From: Cellulophaga tyrosinoxydans
GTDB taxonomy: Bacteria; Bacteroidota; Bacteroidia; Flavobacteriales; Flavobacteriaceae
Direction: 5' to 3'
DNA length: 62,980 nt
Assembly (NCBI RefSeq): GCF_900176415.1
Contig: NZ_FWXO01000008.1
Coordinates: 1 to 62,980 of the forward strand
Part shown: positions 32,220 through 42,896 of the stretch, one piece after another
How positions within the stretch are numbered: position 1 is the stretch's first letter
Layout of the letters: each line of letters opens with the position of its first letter
The notes under the pieces: model-generated
What the model was told of the DNA's origin: nothing
The model's database searches: none
The model's input: only the letters and a program-made list of their open reading frames with translations
Position numbers and translations under genes: made by a program

Positions 32220-34901
32220 TTAATTTATTAATGTTAAATTTTTTACTAATACATCACTAGTAGTGGTATCTGCCACACCTTTAAAACTAGGCTGCTTTCC
32301 TCCAATACTTACTTTCAATAATCCTGATTCTAATACTGCAATGCCTTCATTATTTATTAAGGCATATTGTTTTGGACTAATACTGAAGCTTAATTTTTTA
32401 GTTTCGCCTGCTTTTAAATGAATCCTTTCAAAACCTACCAAAGTTCTTATGGCTGCATCTACTTTTCCTTCGTGAGAAACATATAGTTGAACAACTTCAT
32501 CGCCATTAACGGCTCCCGTATTTTTAACGTCAACAGTTATTTCTAAGTCGTTGTTTATGCTTAATGTATCCGGGATATTCAAATTGGTATATGCAAAACT
32601 TGTATAGCTTAAACCATGACCAAAAGGAAAAAGTGGATCCCCTTTAAAGTATTTATAGGTTCTATTTTCCATGTTATAGTTTTTAAAATCTGGCAAATCA
32701 TCAACCGATTTATAGAAAGTTACAGGCAATCGGCCTGCAGGATTGTAATCTCCAAACAAAACATCTGCAATAGCATTTCCTCCAAATTCTCCTGGATACC
32801 ATGCTTCTAAAATTGCTGGAATATTATCTGCTGCCCAATTAACGGCTAATGCACTTCCGTTCATTAAAACCAAAATGGTTGGTTTACCAAGCGCTTGAAT
32901 TTTTTTCATTAATTCAATTTGCGTTTTAGGAAGGGTAATATCTGAACGGTCTCCTTTATCAAAACCTTCTAATAACACTGGCATTTCTTCTCCTTCAATA
33001 TCTGGCGAAAGACCTAAGCACATTACTACAACTTCAGATTTTTTCGCAGCCTCTAAAGCTGGTGTTATTAAATCTTGATCCATTTTTGCCCAAACAAATT
33101 GAGCTTGAGGATCTGAGTGGTAATTATAATATTCAATTTTTATTTCATGACCTATTCCTGATTGTAAATCAATATCAAAATATTTAGTTTTTGGCTCATG
33201 ATCGTCTTTAAATTCAAACTTTAAGTCACCATCAAAATAGAGTTTACCTGCACTACTCGCTCTAAGTCCTATTCTATATTTCCCACTTTCATTTGGCACT
33301 AATTGCCCTGTCCATTTAACAGAAAAGTCATCTGTTTTTAAATTATCAATAGGTTTTTTTAACGTCCAAATAAAATCTACCACGCTATCTTTTCTAATAA
33401 ATTCTGGAGTTCCTTCCCAGTTTGTGTTTTTAAAATATTCTGCTTTTAAACCTTTATTTTCTCCATTTTTTAACACAGAAGATGGTATTGTATTTAATGT
33501 GGGCCAACCAATAGCAATATCACTACCTAATGCATAGTTAATAGTAGCATTAGGCAACTTATCCATAATTGCTTTTAGTGGTGTATTGTAATTTTTTGGT
33601 GTGCCATGATAGTTACCTAACAATGCTTGTTTGGAATTGGCATTAGGCCCTATCACTGCAATCGATTTTATATTTTTACTTAAAGGGAGCGTATTGTTTT
33701 GGTTTTTCAACAATACCATAGATTCTTTTGCTATTTTTTCAGACAAATCATAATGTTCTTGACTCGCAACTACACTATAAGGAATTTTAGACCATATCAC
33801 ATCCGCTTCAGAGTCAAACATACCTAACTTAAAGCGTGCTGTCATCAATCGTGTTAGTGCCAAATCAATTTTTTCTTCATCAACCATTTTTTTAAGGACG
33901 GCTTCCTTTAAATTAGGGTCGTAACAGTCTCCACAATTCAAATCTGTCCCTCTAGAAACTGCTAAGGCACTGGCCTCTGCTGGTGTTTTTACAAGCTCGT
34001 GTTTTCCTGGTTCCCAAAAATCATTAATCGCCCAACAATCAGAAACCACATAACCATCAAAACTCCAATCGTCACGAAGAATTTTTTGTAATAAAAGATT
34101 ACTTCCACAGCAAGCTTCTTCTCTAAAACGATTATAGGCACACATTACAGAATGTACTTTAGCTTCCTTTACAGCAGCTTCAAACGCAGGCAAATAAGTT
34201 TCGAACAAATCTTTATTAGATGTCTGGTAATTATCTTCATGTCTAGATTTTTCTGGTCCACTATGCACCGCATAGTGTTTTGCCGTTGCTACCACTTTTA
34301 AATATTTAGAATCATCTCCTTGAAGTCCTTTAATATAATTAACCCCTATTCTACTAGTTAAATATGGGTCTTCGCCATAGGTTTCTTGTCCTCTTCCCCA
34401 CCGTGGATCTCTAAAAATATTGATATTAGGAGTCCAAAACGTCAAACCTTGGTAAATACCTCTTTTACCTTCAGAAATAAATTTGTGGTGTTTTGCTCTT
34501 GCTTCGTCTGATACTGCTGTACCCATTTCGAAAATTAAAGGTGCATTCCACGTAGCCCCCATACCAATTCCTTGTGGAAAAACGGTAGCTTCGCCAGCTC
34601 TGGCAACGCCATGTAAACATTCGTTCCACCAGTTGTAAGCAGGTACTCCCAACCTATTAATCTCAGGAGCATCATAACGCATTTGTGATACTTTTTCTGA
34701 TAATGTCATTTGACTAATTAAATCCCGCACCCTTTCTTCAATCGGCAAAGAAGTATCATTAAATTTAAAGGCAGTAAATTTTGCTACTTGCTCATTTGTT
34801 TTGTTTGCCTTACACGAAATAAAAAAAACCACAACGGTTAATAAACAGATTTTTGAAAGCTTAATTAAAAACTGAGGTCTATTGTATATATTAAAATTCA
34901 T
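32220..34901 (-). CDS. GH3 family beta-xylosidase/glucosidase with PA14 domain
   Basis: An 893-residue enzyme with a lipoprotein-like signal (LLTVVVFFISC). GH3 N-terminal barrel (about 50-380), with YNWWNECLHGVAR and a Cys-rich GTDLNCGDCY loop as in xylosidase-like GH3 enzymes; nucleophile Asp288 in GYVVSDCWAIND. A PA14 domain (about 480-610) interrupts the C-terminal GH3 domain, and a fibronectin-III-like domain ends the protein. It is the first gene of the operon, 39 bases before susC. Together with GH10 it would break xylan oligosaccharides to xylose. Confidence 0.94.
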   Translation of the reverse strand: MNFNIYNRPQFLIKLSKICLLTVVVFFISCKANKTNEQVAKFTAFKFNDTSLPIEERVRDLISQMTLSEKVSQMRYDAPEINRLGVPAYNWWNECLHGVARAGEATVFPQGIGMGATWNAPLIFEMGTAVSDEARAKHHKFISEGKRGIYQGLTFWTPNINIFRDPRWGRGQETYGEDPYLTSRIGVNYIKGLQGDDSKYLKVVATAKHYAVHSGPEKSRHEDNYQTSNKDLFETYLPAFEAAVKEAKVHSVMCAYNRFREEACCGSNLLLQKILRDDWSFDGYVVSDCWAINDFWEPGKHELVKTPAEASALAVSRGTDLNCGDCYDPNLKEAVLKKMVDEEKIDLALTRLMTARFKLGMFDSEADVIWSKIPYSVVASQEHYDLSEKIAKESMVLLKNQNNTLPLSKNIKSIAVIGPNANSKQALLGNYHGTPKNYNTPLKAIMDKLPNATINYALGSDIAIGWPTLNTIPSSVLKNGENKGLKAEYFKNTNWEGTPEFIRKDSVVDFIWTLKKPIDNLKTDDFSVKWTGQLVPNESGKYRIGLRASSAGKLYFDGDLKFEFKDDHEPKTKYFDIDLQSGIGHEIKIEYYNYHSDPQAQFVWAKMDQDLITPALEAAKKSEVVVMCLGLSPDIEGEEMPVLLEGFDKGDRSDITLPKTQIELMKKIQALGKPTILVLMNGSALAVNWAADNIPAILEAWYPGEFGGNAIADVLFGDYNPAGRLPVTFYKSVDDLPDFKNYNMENRTYKYFKGDPLFPFGHGLSYTSFAYTNLNIPDTLSINNDLEITVDVKNTGAVNGDEVVQLYVSHEGKVDAAIRTLVGFERIHLKAGETKKLSFSISPKQYALINNEGIAVLESGLLKVSIGGKQPSFKGVADTTTSDVLVKNLTLIN

Positions 34902-35376
34902 TAAAAGCGTTTTTTTATTGTAGATGAATTAATTATTGGAAACTACATATTAATAAGAGTAGAAAAACAAAAATCCTATATTCAAAATTTCTTAATAAAT
35001 TTTTAAAAGTCTGATTATAATACTTTTCATTTTTTTACAAATAAGAAAATGTTTAAAACAAATATAATTAGCTTACAAGGCCAGAAATAATACATATAAA
35101 GCAAGTACTGAAAGAATTGTTGCAATTAGGGATAAAATAGGCTAAACGCATCACTAGAGATATCTGATGCTACATTTGTTATAGTATGTGCTATATTGTT
35201 ATAAAAGAATTATAAAATATTATTTAAATACAATTAAATTTTGGCTAAAAGGTATTTGTTATTGAGCACTTATATTGAATTGCTTAAACAAAAAAATATC
35301 GAGAGCTATAACCCTCGATATTTTTAACTTTACACACTTATTGAGATACTACCAAAAATAAATGATTAAGGATTTA
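34902..35376. other. Regulatory intergenic region of the PUL
   Basis: A 475-bp AT-rich region between the regulator gene and the GH3-susCD operon, both on the - strand. It should hold the main operon promoter and the binding site of the hybrid regulator; no clear operator could be picked by eye. A terminator for the regulator gene is at 35290-35325. Confidence 0.6.
35290..35325 (-). terminator. Terminator of the hybrid two-component gene
   Basis: AAAAATATCGAG (35292-35303) and CTCGATATTTTT (35314-35325) form a perfect 12-bp stem with a 10-base loop, ending in T/A runs on both strands. Confidence 0.85.
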
Positions 35377-38300
35377 TCATAAAGAGTTTTGTTCTATATC
35401 TGTAGGTAAAACCCCAAAATGTGCTTTAAAGCATTTGGTAAAATAAGAAGGCGAAGAAAAACCCACTTTAAAGCAAACTTCACTAACAGTTGCACTGCCA
35501 CTTTCGAGCAACTGTTTTGCACGTTGTAATCGAATTTTTCTTAAAAATTCATTAACCGTTTGTCCTGTTAAAGTTTTTATTTTTCTATAGAGTTGACTTC
35601 TACTTAAATTTAATTCTTCAGCCAATAACTCCACACTTAAGTCTGAGTCGCTGATGTTTTTATTAATGAAACTTAAAACTTTTTGAATAAATTCTTTATC
35701 AATAGATATTGCATTTTTACTTTCTTCGGCACCACTAATTGCTCCAAAATATTTATTAAAAATTAACTTTCTACTTGTTATTAACTGTGATACTCGAAGT
35801 TTTAACAAACGCATATCAAAAGGCTTTACCATATAGGCATCAGCGCCATAACCTATGCCCTCGATTCTATCGTCTATTCTTGTTTTAGCGGTTAGCATTA
35901 GTAAAGGAATATGGCTAGTTCGTAAATCTGTTTTAAGTATTTTACAAAAATCGAACCCGTTCATTTCTGGCATAATTACATCTGTAATAATAGCGTCTGG
36001 CAGGGCATCACTTGATATTTCTAAGCCTTCTTTTCCATTATTTGCTACCAAAATTTTATAGTCTCCTTTAAGTTCATCACGCAAATAATTTCGAAGCTCT
36101 GTGTTATCTTCTACTATAAGAACGGTATATGACTTGGTTGTTTTTTCATCGAAAGCAACATCTTCTTTTACCGATTCTGCATTAATTTTTGGAACAAACC
36201 TTTCTTTTATTGATGTTGCAGATGTAACTTCGGTAAGAAGTTCCTGATCTGAAAAATGATTTTTTCCCGCTGGGAATAAAATTCTAAAAGTGGTACCTTC
36301 TCCTATTTTACTTTCAACTTCAATGCTTCCTTTATGTAATTTTACAAAATTATGAACCACTTCAAGCCCTATTCCTGTGCCTCCATAATAAGTTTTATTC
36401 AAATTTTCTACTTGATAAAAACGTTCAAATATTTTTTTAGCTTGTTCTTTATCTAAACCTGGACCTGTATCTGAAATTATAATTTCAATTACCTTAATTG
36501 GTTTTTTTTCATCAACCAAGGGTAGCACAATTAAATCATCCTTTGATAAAAGATCGATATTTATAGCCCCTCCGTTTGGCGTCACTTTCATGGCGTTTGA
36601 CAGTACATTGAAAATAATTTTTTCTAACATGCTTTCGTCTGCCCAAAGTGATATGCTTGGAACGTCTGAATCTACTGCAAGATGTATGTTTCTATTATAA
36701 GCTTCTTCTTTAAAATAACCAGTTATGTCTTTAGTAAAGCTAACAGCATTTGTTTCTTGAGCCCGTATTCGCATTTTGTTAAACTCTAACTTCCTAAAAT
36801 CCATTAATTCATTTATTAACCTGTAGAGCCTATTTGTATTTTTGTAAATTATATTATGTTTATCTTTAACGCGTTGTGGTAGATTTAGCTTATCATCGTT
36901 AATAATATCTTGTAATGGGTTTATCATTAAAGTTAAAGGTGTTCTAAACTCATGAGAGATATTGGTGAAAAATTGAAGTTTCTTCTCGTGTAATTCATCT
37001 TCTTGAATTCTTTGATTTCTTTCATTTCTTATTAATTCCTTTTCTTTAATACGCTCTTGGGCTAAGTTATTGAGTAAATATGCCATACCTAAAAACAATG
37101 CTATATATACAAATATTGCCCAATTTGTCTTCCACCAAGGTGGTAAAACAGTTATTCTTAACTCTAAAGGTGTTTCATTCCAAATGCCATCGTTGTTAGC
37201 AGCTTTTAACTTAAAAACATAAGTTCCGCGATCTAAATTTGTATAGGTTGCGCTTCTTAAGTTTCCAACATAATTCCAAGACTCCTCTAGGCCTTCTAAA
37301 TAATAAGCATACTGGTTTTTTTCTGGCCTTGTATAACTTATTCCCGAATACTCTATAGTAAAAACAGATTGATTGTGGTTTAATTCTATTTCTTCGGTTT
37401 TAGCCAATATTTGTTTTAGAGGCGAACCTTCTTCATCTGGATAAACCTCCTTATTAAACAATTTAAGACCAGTAAGGTATAATGAGGGAACTATTTTATT
37501 TGTACTAATTTCATCGGGATTAAAAAAATCAATTCCTTTATAATTCCCAAAATACAAACGTCCTTTATGGTCTTTATAAACGGCATTAAAATTGAACTCG
37601 TTAGATAGAAGCCCATCGTTTAAGGTAAAGTTTGTTATTTCATTATTCTTTAAATTTAGTTTTAAAAGTCCTGAATTTACACTAACCCATAAATTCCCGT
37701 TTTCACTTTCAATAATACTGGATACACTTTCCTCGGTGAATTCATATAATTCATTATACCATTGAAATGTGTCATCTTCGGTATAACGACATAAACCAGA
37801 ACCTCGGGTACCAAACCAAATTGACCCATCAGAACTTTCATATAGCGATAAGATGTGGTTGGCGCTTTTTTTATTTCTATTACTATTAGTTTCTTTCTTT
37901 GAAATAGCTTCTACTTGATATTCTTTATTTCTGTTTTTATTAATTCTAAACACCCCTTCAGTAGTACCAACCCAAACGTTATTTTTAGAATCTACTAACA
38001 CTTTTCTAACGGCATTTCCAATTAATTCTTCTTTAGGAAACGGAGGCATATATTGGTTTGTAAACGTTCCATCTTTAGGATTATATGAAACAACCCCTCC
38101 ATGAAAGGTTCCTATCCAAATTAGACCATCTAAATCTTCAGCAAAACTTAATACACTATTAGCATCTAGATTAGGGGTATTTGCTGCATTATAATTAATA
38201 AATTTTTTAGATCCATGTTTCAATAAATACAATCCATTATTCCAACTTCCTGCCCAAATATTTTTATTGCTATCTATAAAAACGGTTTGAATATCAAAGC

Positions 38301-39555
38301 TAGTTAATCCGGAATAGCCTTTGGTATTTGTTTTACTAATATGCTCAAATTTATTAGTTTTAGGATCATAAATATCTATCCCACCTCCATCCATACTTAT
38401 CCAGAATTTGCCATACTCATCTTGCTCAATTGCTGTAACAGAAGCGAACTGAAGTGAATTAATATTCCCTGATACACTCTCTAAACTATTAAACTTATCA
38501 TATAATTTATCATAAACCGCCACCCCACTGTTATAATACCCCATCCAAATTCTTTCATTCTTATCAACGAATAAAGACCAAATGGAATTTGATTTTATAC
38601 TATTTTTATCTGTTTTATCTAATATGTAATTTTTAATTACAGTACCATTTTGATTTAGGTGAATTAATCCATCATTCTCAGTACCAATTAATAAAGTACC
38701 ATCAGGAATTTCGACCATAGACAAGATCCTTTTTTTAGTTATGTTATAATGGATTAAATTGAAGGATTTTTGACTACCTATACTTAGAATAGATGCTTTA
38801 TATAATCCGTTTTCAAGTGTTCCAATCCAAATATTATTTGAATTATCTAACAATATTGATTGTATGGGTTGGTCTATTGAAACTATTCCTTTATAAGAAG
38901 AAAAAAGACTTTTTTTTAGTTTATTGGTTACACTATCATATTCCAAAAGTCCTATATTAGAACCAACATAAACTTTTCCTTTATCGCTGACTTGAATAGC
39001 GTTAATATTCACAAAACTTGTTTCGGAATTAATGCCCTCTACAGGTATTTGTTCTATTATATCACTGTTAACATTAAATTTATATAGGCCATTTTCAAAA
39101 GTACCTAAATAAATATTACCAGATTTATCTGACGACAAACTACTAACAGCAACAGAAATATTTTTATTTTTATTTATCCTACTTATTGGAATTTTTTTAA
39201 ATCTATCGAACTGTCTTTCATATAAATTAAGTCCATCTTCAGTACCAATCCATAATCTATTTTTATAGTCCAAATGAGTACAATAAATTAAATTGCTAGT
39301 TAAAGAAGTTGAATCGTTAAGTTTATGTTTGTACGAAAGATAATCAATCCCATCAAACCTATATAACCCAGCACCATTAGTACTTATCCAAATAAAACCT
39401 TCTTTATCTTGTATAATACTTGGCACAGCCACCTTAGAAATGCCATCTTTAATATTAACAAAATGGTATTCCATCAAACTTCCTTGTGACCATAATTGCA
39501 AACTTATTAGGAAATAAAAAATCAGAAATTTGCCAGTGTGACTATTAAAAAACAT
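35377..39555 (-). CDS. Hybrid two-component system regulator (HTCS)
   Basis: A 1392-residue sensor-regulator. A signal peptide is followed by many reg_prop propeller repeats (for example GFIWISTNGAGLYRFDG, NRLWIGTEDGLNLY), a Y_Y_Y domain (about 700-790), one membrane helix (WAIFVYIALFLGMAYLL), HisKA (FFTNISHEFRTPLTLM), HATPase (GGTGIGLEVVHNFVKLHKG), a receiver (VLIVEDNTELR, IITDVIMPEMNG, MLTAKT, MVKPF) and an AraC-type DNA-binding end (LNLSRSQLYRKIKTLTGQT). It senses a sugar in the periplasm and activates the locus. It lies between the DUF5060 gene and the operon, all on one strand. Confidence 0.96.
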   Translation of the reverse strand: MFFNSHTGKFLIFYFLISLQLWSQGSLMEYHFVNIKDGISKVAVPSIIQDKEGFIWISTNGAGLYRFDGIDYLSYKHKLNDSTSLTSNLIYCTHLDYKNRLWIGTEDGLNLYERQFDRFKKIPISRINKNKNISVAVSSLSSDKSGNIYLGTFENGLYKFNVNSDIIEQIPVEGINSETSFVNINAIQVSDKGKVYVGSNIGLLEYDSVTNKLKKSLFSSYKGIVSIDQPIQSILLDNSNNIWIGTLENGLYKASILSIGSQKSFNLIHYNITKKRILSMVEIPDGTLLIGTENDGLIHLNQNGTVIKNYILDKTDKNSIKSNSIWSLFVDKNERIWMGYYNSGVAVYDKLYDKFNSLESVSGNINSLQFASVTAIEQDEYGKFWISMDGGGIDIYDPKTNKFEHISKTNTKGYSGLTSFDIQTVFIDSNKNIWAGSWNNGLYLLKHGSKKFINYNAANTPNLDANSVLSFAEDLDGLIWIGTFHGGVVSYNPKDGTFTNQYMPPFPKEELIGNAVRKVLVDSKNNVWVGTTEGVFRINKNRNKEYQVEAISKKETNSNRNKKSANHILSLYESSDGSIWFGTRGSGLCRYTEDDTFQWYNELYEFTEESVSSIIESENGNLWVSVNSGLLKLNLKNNEITNFTLNDGLLSNEFNFNAVYKDHKGRLYFGNYKGIDFFNPDEISTNKIVPSLYLTGLKLFNKEVYPDEEGSPLKQILAKTEEIELNHNQSVFTIEYSGISYTRPEKNQYAYYLEGLEESWNYVGNLRSATYTNLDRGTYVFKLKAANNDGIWNETPLELRITVLPPWWKTNWAIFVYIALFLGMAYLLNNLAQERIKEKELIRNERNQRIQEDELHEKKLQFFTNISHEFRTPLTLMINPLQDIINDDKLNLPQRVKDKHNIIYKNTNRLYRLINELMDFRKLEFNKMRIRAQETNAVSFTKDITGYFKEEAYNRNIHLAVDSDVPSISLWADESMLEKIIFNVLSNAMKVTPNGGAINIDLLSKDDLIVLPLVDEKKPIKVIEIIISDTGPGLDKEQAKKIFERFYQVENLNKTYYGGTGIGLEVVHNFVKLHKGSIEVESKIGEGTTFRILFPAGKNHFSDQELLTEVTSATSIKERFVPKINAESVKEDVAFDEKTTKSYTVLIVEDNTELRNYLRDELKGDYKILVANNGKEGLEISSDALPDAIITDVIMPEMNGFDFCKILKTDLRTSHIPLLMLTAKTRIDDRIEGIGYGADAYMVKPFDMRLLKLRVSQLITSRKLIFNKYFGAISGAEESKNAISIDKEFIQKVLSFINKNISDSDLSVELLAEELNLSRSQLYRKIKTLTGQTVNEFLRKIRLQRAKQLLESGSATVSEVCFKVGFSSPSYFTKCFKAHFGVLPTDIEQNSL

Positions 39556-39570
39556 AATTGTAGTTTACTT

Positions 39571-42489
39571 TTATTCCGGATTAAAATTACTGTTTTTTGT
39601 GATGATCCACCTATCTATTTCGAAACCATCTTCGCGCATTGAAAAAGAAATAACATATTCTCCTGCTTTTGGGAAATCTAAATAAATAGTTTTTGGCACT
39701 CCACAATGATTTTCTGGCACACGCTGAGCTGAGGACCAGGTCCATTTACCTTTTCCATCGCACCATTGCATGCGCGCTCCACTTTCTGGCCATTGTTCGT
39801 CCAATCCAACATGTGCACCATTGTCTTCGGTTCCACTTGAAAAGGCTTGTGCCCAAACATAGTACCTTCCTGGGTTATTGATTTTTACTTTGTAGGATAC
39901 CATAGCACCCACCCCCGCAATTGGGAAAAAGTTTTCACCATGAATCAGTGGATCATCATGTGTTATTCTAGTATCTGGTAATGCTTCAATATAACTATTA
40001 CCACTGGCAGTATCCGAATGATTCTCAATGTTATCATTTAAAAAAGGCAAGGAATCTTCTCTAGAACGCATGTACCAATCACGTTTTGTTCCGTTATTAG
40101 AACTGTAATGAAATGCTTCGGCTTCCACTTCTAAAAAACCATCCTTTTCTTCAAAAGGCACAACCGCTTTTAGTTGTTCTTTAATTGAAAGTCCTTCTGG
40201 AATTAAAATGAGTGCTTTCCAACGACCTCTAGACCAAGCTGTTTCATTGTTTTCAGGAATTTCCCCATTTGAAACAGCGTTAGATTCTATTTGAATGATA
40301 TCGTTCGTATAAAGATGAATTGTATCAAGTTTATGATTAATCACTCTAAAGGCATCTGAAACAGCTGGATTTATAATGGTATCTATTACAGTTCCATTTA
40401 CTTTTATCCTGTATTCAGATTCACCATCATTTTCTGCTAATGAAACAAAAGACATCTTGTATAAACCTGTTTCACCTTTAAATATTGAATAAGCGTTTGC
40501 AAATACATTGCGTTGGTTTTTATCGGAAGCATCTATGGCTAAAACACCATTAAGTTCGTCTCTGTAATAAACCGCTTTTGCCTTTGTATCGTTTTCAAAA
40601 TCGGTCAAGGCATCCAAAGTTATAACCTGCTGGTTCTGGGTTTTATTTTGAGTTATAACTTTATTTTTAGCCTCAATAAGAGCTACCCAATCACCTTCTT
40701 TACTTGGAGGCAACCCAATAGAAACCAAAGCACCACCTTTAATGGTTTTTAGTGTTCCATTTTGCAGTTTGCCACCCGTTTTTGGGTTATACCATTTGAT
40801 GGTGTAACGCTGGTTAGAACCCAGTAAATTAATTTTAGTCTCCACTACTTTAGGCAGATAAATAGCATAAACGGATTGATTTTTAGCAAAAACGTAATCT
40901 TCCGTTCTATCCGTTAAATCATCTGCCGATTGCATATCTTGAAAAGGTAAATACTTGCGAAAAAAGTCTAAGGCATATCGTGTTTGATCCCATACAATGT
41001 CCCTAGAACGCCAATCTTCACAATTTAAATCGTTGTGTGCATATTTATAGCCAAAATACCACTCTACACCAGCACCACCTGCCATTAAATTACCCCAAAG
41101 CACTTCATGTCTAATAGCTTGATGTTCTGGGTCGTCGGCATCTGGTTTTGCACCAGAATCTGCAGGACCAATTTCATCTTGCGTTACCAACCATATTCTT
41201 TTTGATTTTTGAGATTCTAAAAGCCACTTCTTAGTAATATGATGTACTAAATCTGGATGATGAATCTGGTTTGAAACCCCATCAAGATATTCATAACCCA
41301 ACAAAGGATTTAAAATTTCTTCTTGTTGTGATGGCACGGAGTGGGTGTGTAACGCTATAAAATTTTTATAAGGGTCCTGTTCCTTAATATATTTTGCCAT
41401 GGCTTTTCGGTCTGCATCATTTTGTCCTTTCGGGCTCCAATCAACAGGGCCATTTTCCTCTCCTAAGTTCCATGTAATGCCTAAATGATGTGAGAAACGA
41501 GCGATTAATTCTCTATAATAAAGCTTCCGCTGAACGCCCAATTCGCCAATATCTAATAACAATTCATTTTCTGTTTCTTGGGTGACTATATGCAGCATTA
41601 AGCCCAATGTATCCATGTGATCAAACACTTTTTCCCACTGATCTAATTTACTACAATCGAAACGATAGCGTTCATTAACGTCGTTCCATGGCCAAACATC
41701 TTTTCCATCACCTTGGACATTCATGGTTAAAAAATAAACCGAATTCATTCCCTTCGAAGCCAAATAATTAAGCGCTCCAATAATATTTTTTCCCTTTCCG
41801 TTTTGCCAGGTTGGATCGCCTTGCTTCCAATCTTTAGCATGTGCTTCGTATCTGTGTGAAGGAGGTGTTTGATCGAACTCAAAATATCCTAAAAAGTTTT
41901 CAGGGCTATCGGTACCGCCTTTAAGGAAATATTCTTTTGTTTCAGCAAATTGCAAATAGCGTTCGTTAACATATCGCAAACGTCCTTTGCCTCTAAAATC
42001 AACGCCATTTTTATTTGAATTTACTATGGTAAAGGTTCCGCTTGCTCCATCAAATTGAATACTCTCGCCAGCATTAACATCGTCATTTACCGCTATGGCC
42101 TTTCCTTTTCTAAACGAGACATCATAAGTCCACTCCCCAATAGCATCTGGCACGAATCTTACTTGCCAAATGCTTCCTTTTTCAGCACTAGTTTCAGAAG
42201 CATTTCCATCGGCTGCAAAAAACCCTGGCACAACATAAATTTTGTTTTTGTTTTTGAAAGTAACAGTTAATCTGTAATCTAAAAAAGGATTTTCCTGCCC
42301 TTTTTCTGATAGTTCGTCTCCTGAAAAACTGAGGGTTACTTTATGCCATTTTTTTAGTTCGCCGTCAATTTGAACATCTTTATTTTGAGCGTAAGAACAT
42401 AAATTAAAAAAACATGCTAACAAAAAAAAGTAAATCGTGTTATTGCCAAGTTTATAAGTTTTAAGGATTGTAATAAGGTTTATGCCCAT
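39571..42489 (-). CDS. DUF5060-containing glycosidase-like protein
   Basis: A 972-residue exported protein. An N-terminal DUF5060 beta domain (about 35-155, WHKVTLSFSGDELSEKGQENP) is followed by a TIM-barrel glycosidase-like region (about 165-560). Candidate catalytic Glu residues are in TWNLGEENGP and VTQDEIGPAD, as in clan-A enzymes. The C-terminal part has two beta domains, the last (about 800-972) resembling a carbohydrate-binding module. Substrate unknown; in this locus it may remove side chains or cut unusual linkages. It ends 15 bases before the regulator gene, so the two can be cotranscribed. Confidence 0.82.
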   Translation of the reverse strand: MGINLITILKTYKLGNNTIYFFLLACFFNLCSYAQNKDVQIDGELKKWHKVTLSFSGDELSEKGQENPFLDYRLTVTFKNKNKIYVVPGFFAADGNASETSAEKGSIWQVRFVPDAIGEWTYDVSFRKGKAIAVNDDVNAGESIQFDGASGTFTIVNSNKNGVDFRGKGRLRYVNERYLQFAETKEYFLKGGTDSPENFLGYFEFDQTPPSHRYEAHAKDWKQGDPTWQNGKGKNIIGALNYLASKGMNSVYFLTMNVQGDGKDVWPWNDVNERYRFDCSKLDQWEKVFDHMDTLGLMLHIVTQETENELLLDIGELGVQRKLYYRELIARFSHHLGITWNLGEENGPVDWSPKGQNDADRKAMAKYIKEQDPYKNFIALHTHSVPSQQEEILNPLLGYEYLDGVSNQIHHPDLVHHITKKWLLESQKSKRIWLVTQDEIGPADSGAKPDADDPEHQAIRHEVLWGNLMAGGAGVEWYFGYKYAHNDLNCEDWRSRDIVWDQTRYALDFFRKYLPFQDMQSADDLTDRTEDYVFAKNQSVYAIYLPKVVETKINLLGSNQRYTIKWYNPKTGGKLQNGTLKTIKGGALVSIGLPPSKEGDWVALIEAKNKVITQNKTQNQQVITLDALTDFENDTKAKAVYYRDELNGVLAIDASDKNQRNVFANAYSIFKGETGLYKMSFVSLAENDGESEYRIKVNGTVIDTIINPAVSDAFRVINHKLDTIHLYTNDIIQIESNAVSNGEIPENNETAWSRGRWKALILIPEGLSIKEQLKAVVPFEEKDGFLEVEAEAFHYSSNNGTKRDWYMRSREDSLPFLNDNIENHSDTASGNSYIEALPDTRITHDDPLIHGENFFPIAGVGAMVSYKVKINNPGRYYVWAQAFSSGTEDNGAHVGLDEQWPESGARMQWCDGKGKWTWSSAQRVPENHCGVPKTIYLDFPKAGEYVISFSMREDGFEIDRWIITKNSNFNPE

Positions 42490-42896
42490 GTATTTCTTTT
42501 AAATTAGTTAGTATTTCTTCCATGATATCCCACTTGAATCTTTGGATACCTATCCCAATTGCATTTGAAATACTATTTCTAAAATGCGATTTCCTTCTGG
42601 AAATATTCGTTGATTGAAAGAAAAATTCCCTTTAATCTTTAGCATTGACAATAATGATACTAAAAATTACAATAATCAATGGAAGCAGTTTGTTTTTCAT
42701 CCATTAGATTTTAAGTGTTTTAAATAATTGGTATAAAATTACAGCTTAGGCAAAAATAGATTTGTAACAAATTAAGCATTTTGTATCACAAATGGCGCAT
42801 ATAATTTGTTATGCACTATTATCTTTTCTTAATTATCTTATTAGTTTTAGCTTAAATTGACTTCTAGAAGTTAAGTAAAATACAACCATTAAATAT
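42490..42896. other. Intergenic region with the remnant of an exported gene
   Basis: It lies between the DUF5060 gene and the defective insertion sequence. It holds the promoter region of the DUF5060-regulator unit and an orphan signal peptide (next entry). Confidence 0.5.
42632..42700 (-). pseudogene. Orphan signal peptide, remnant of an exported gene
   Basis: A 22-codon frame reads MKNKLLPLIIVIFSIIIVNAKD then stops. This is a typical signal peptide with almost no mature protein. The following sequence keeps pieces of coding-like frame (FNQRIFPEGNRILEI) with stops. It looks like the start of a lost PUL gene. Confidence 0.5.
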
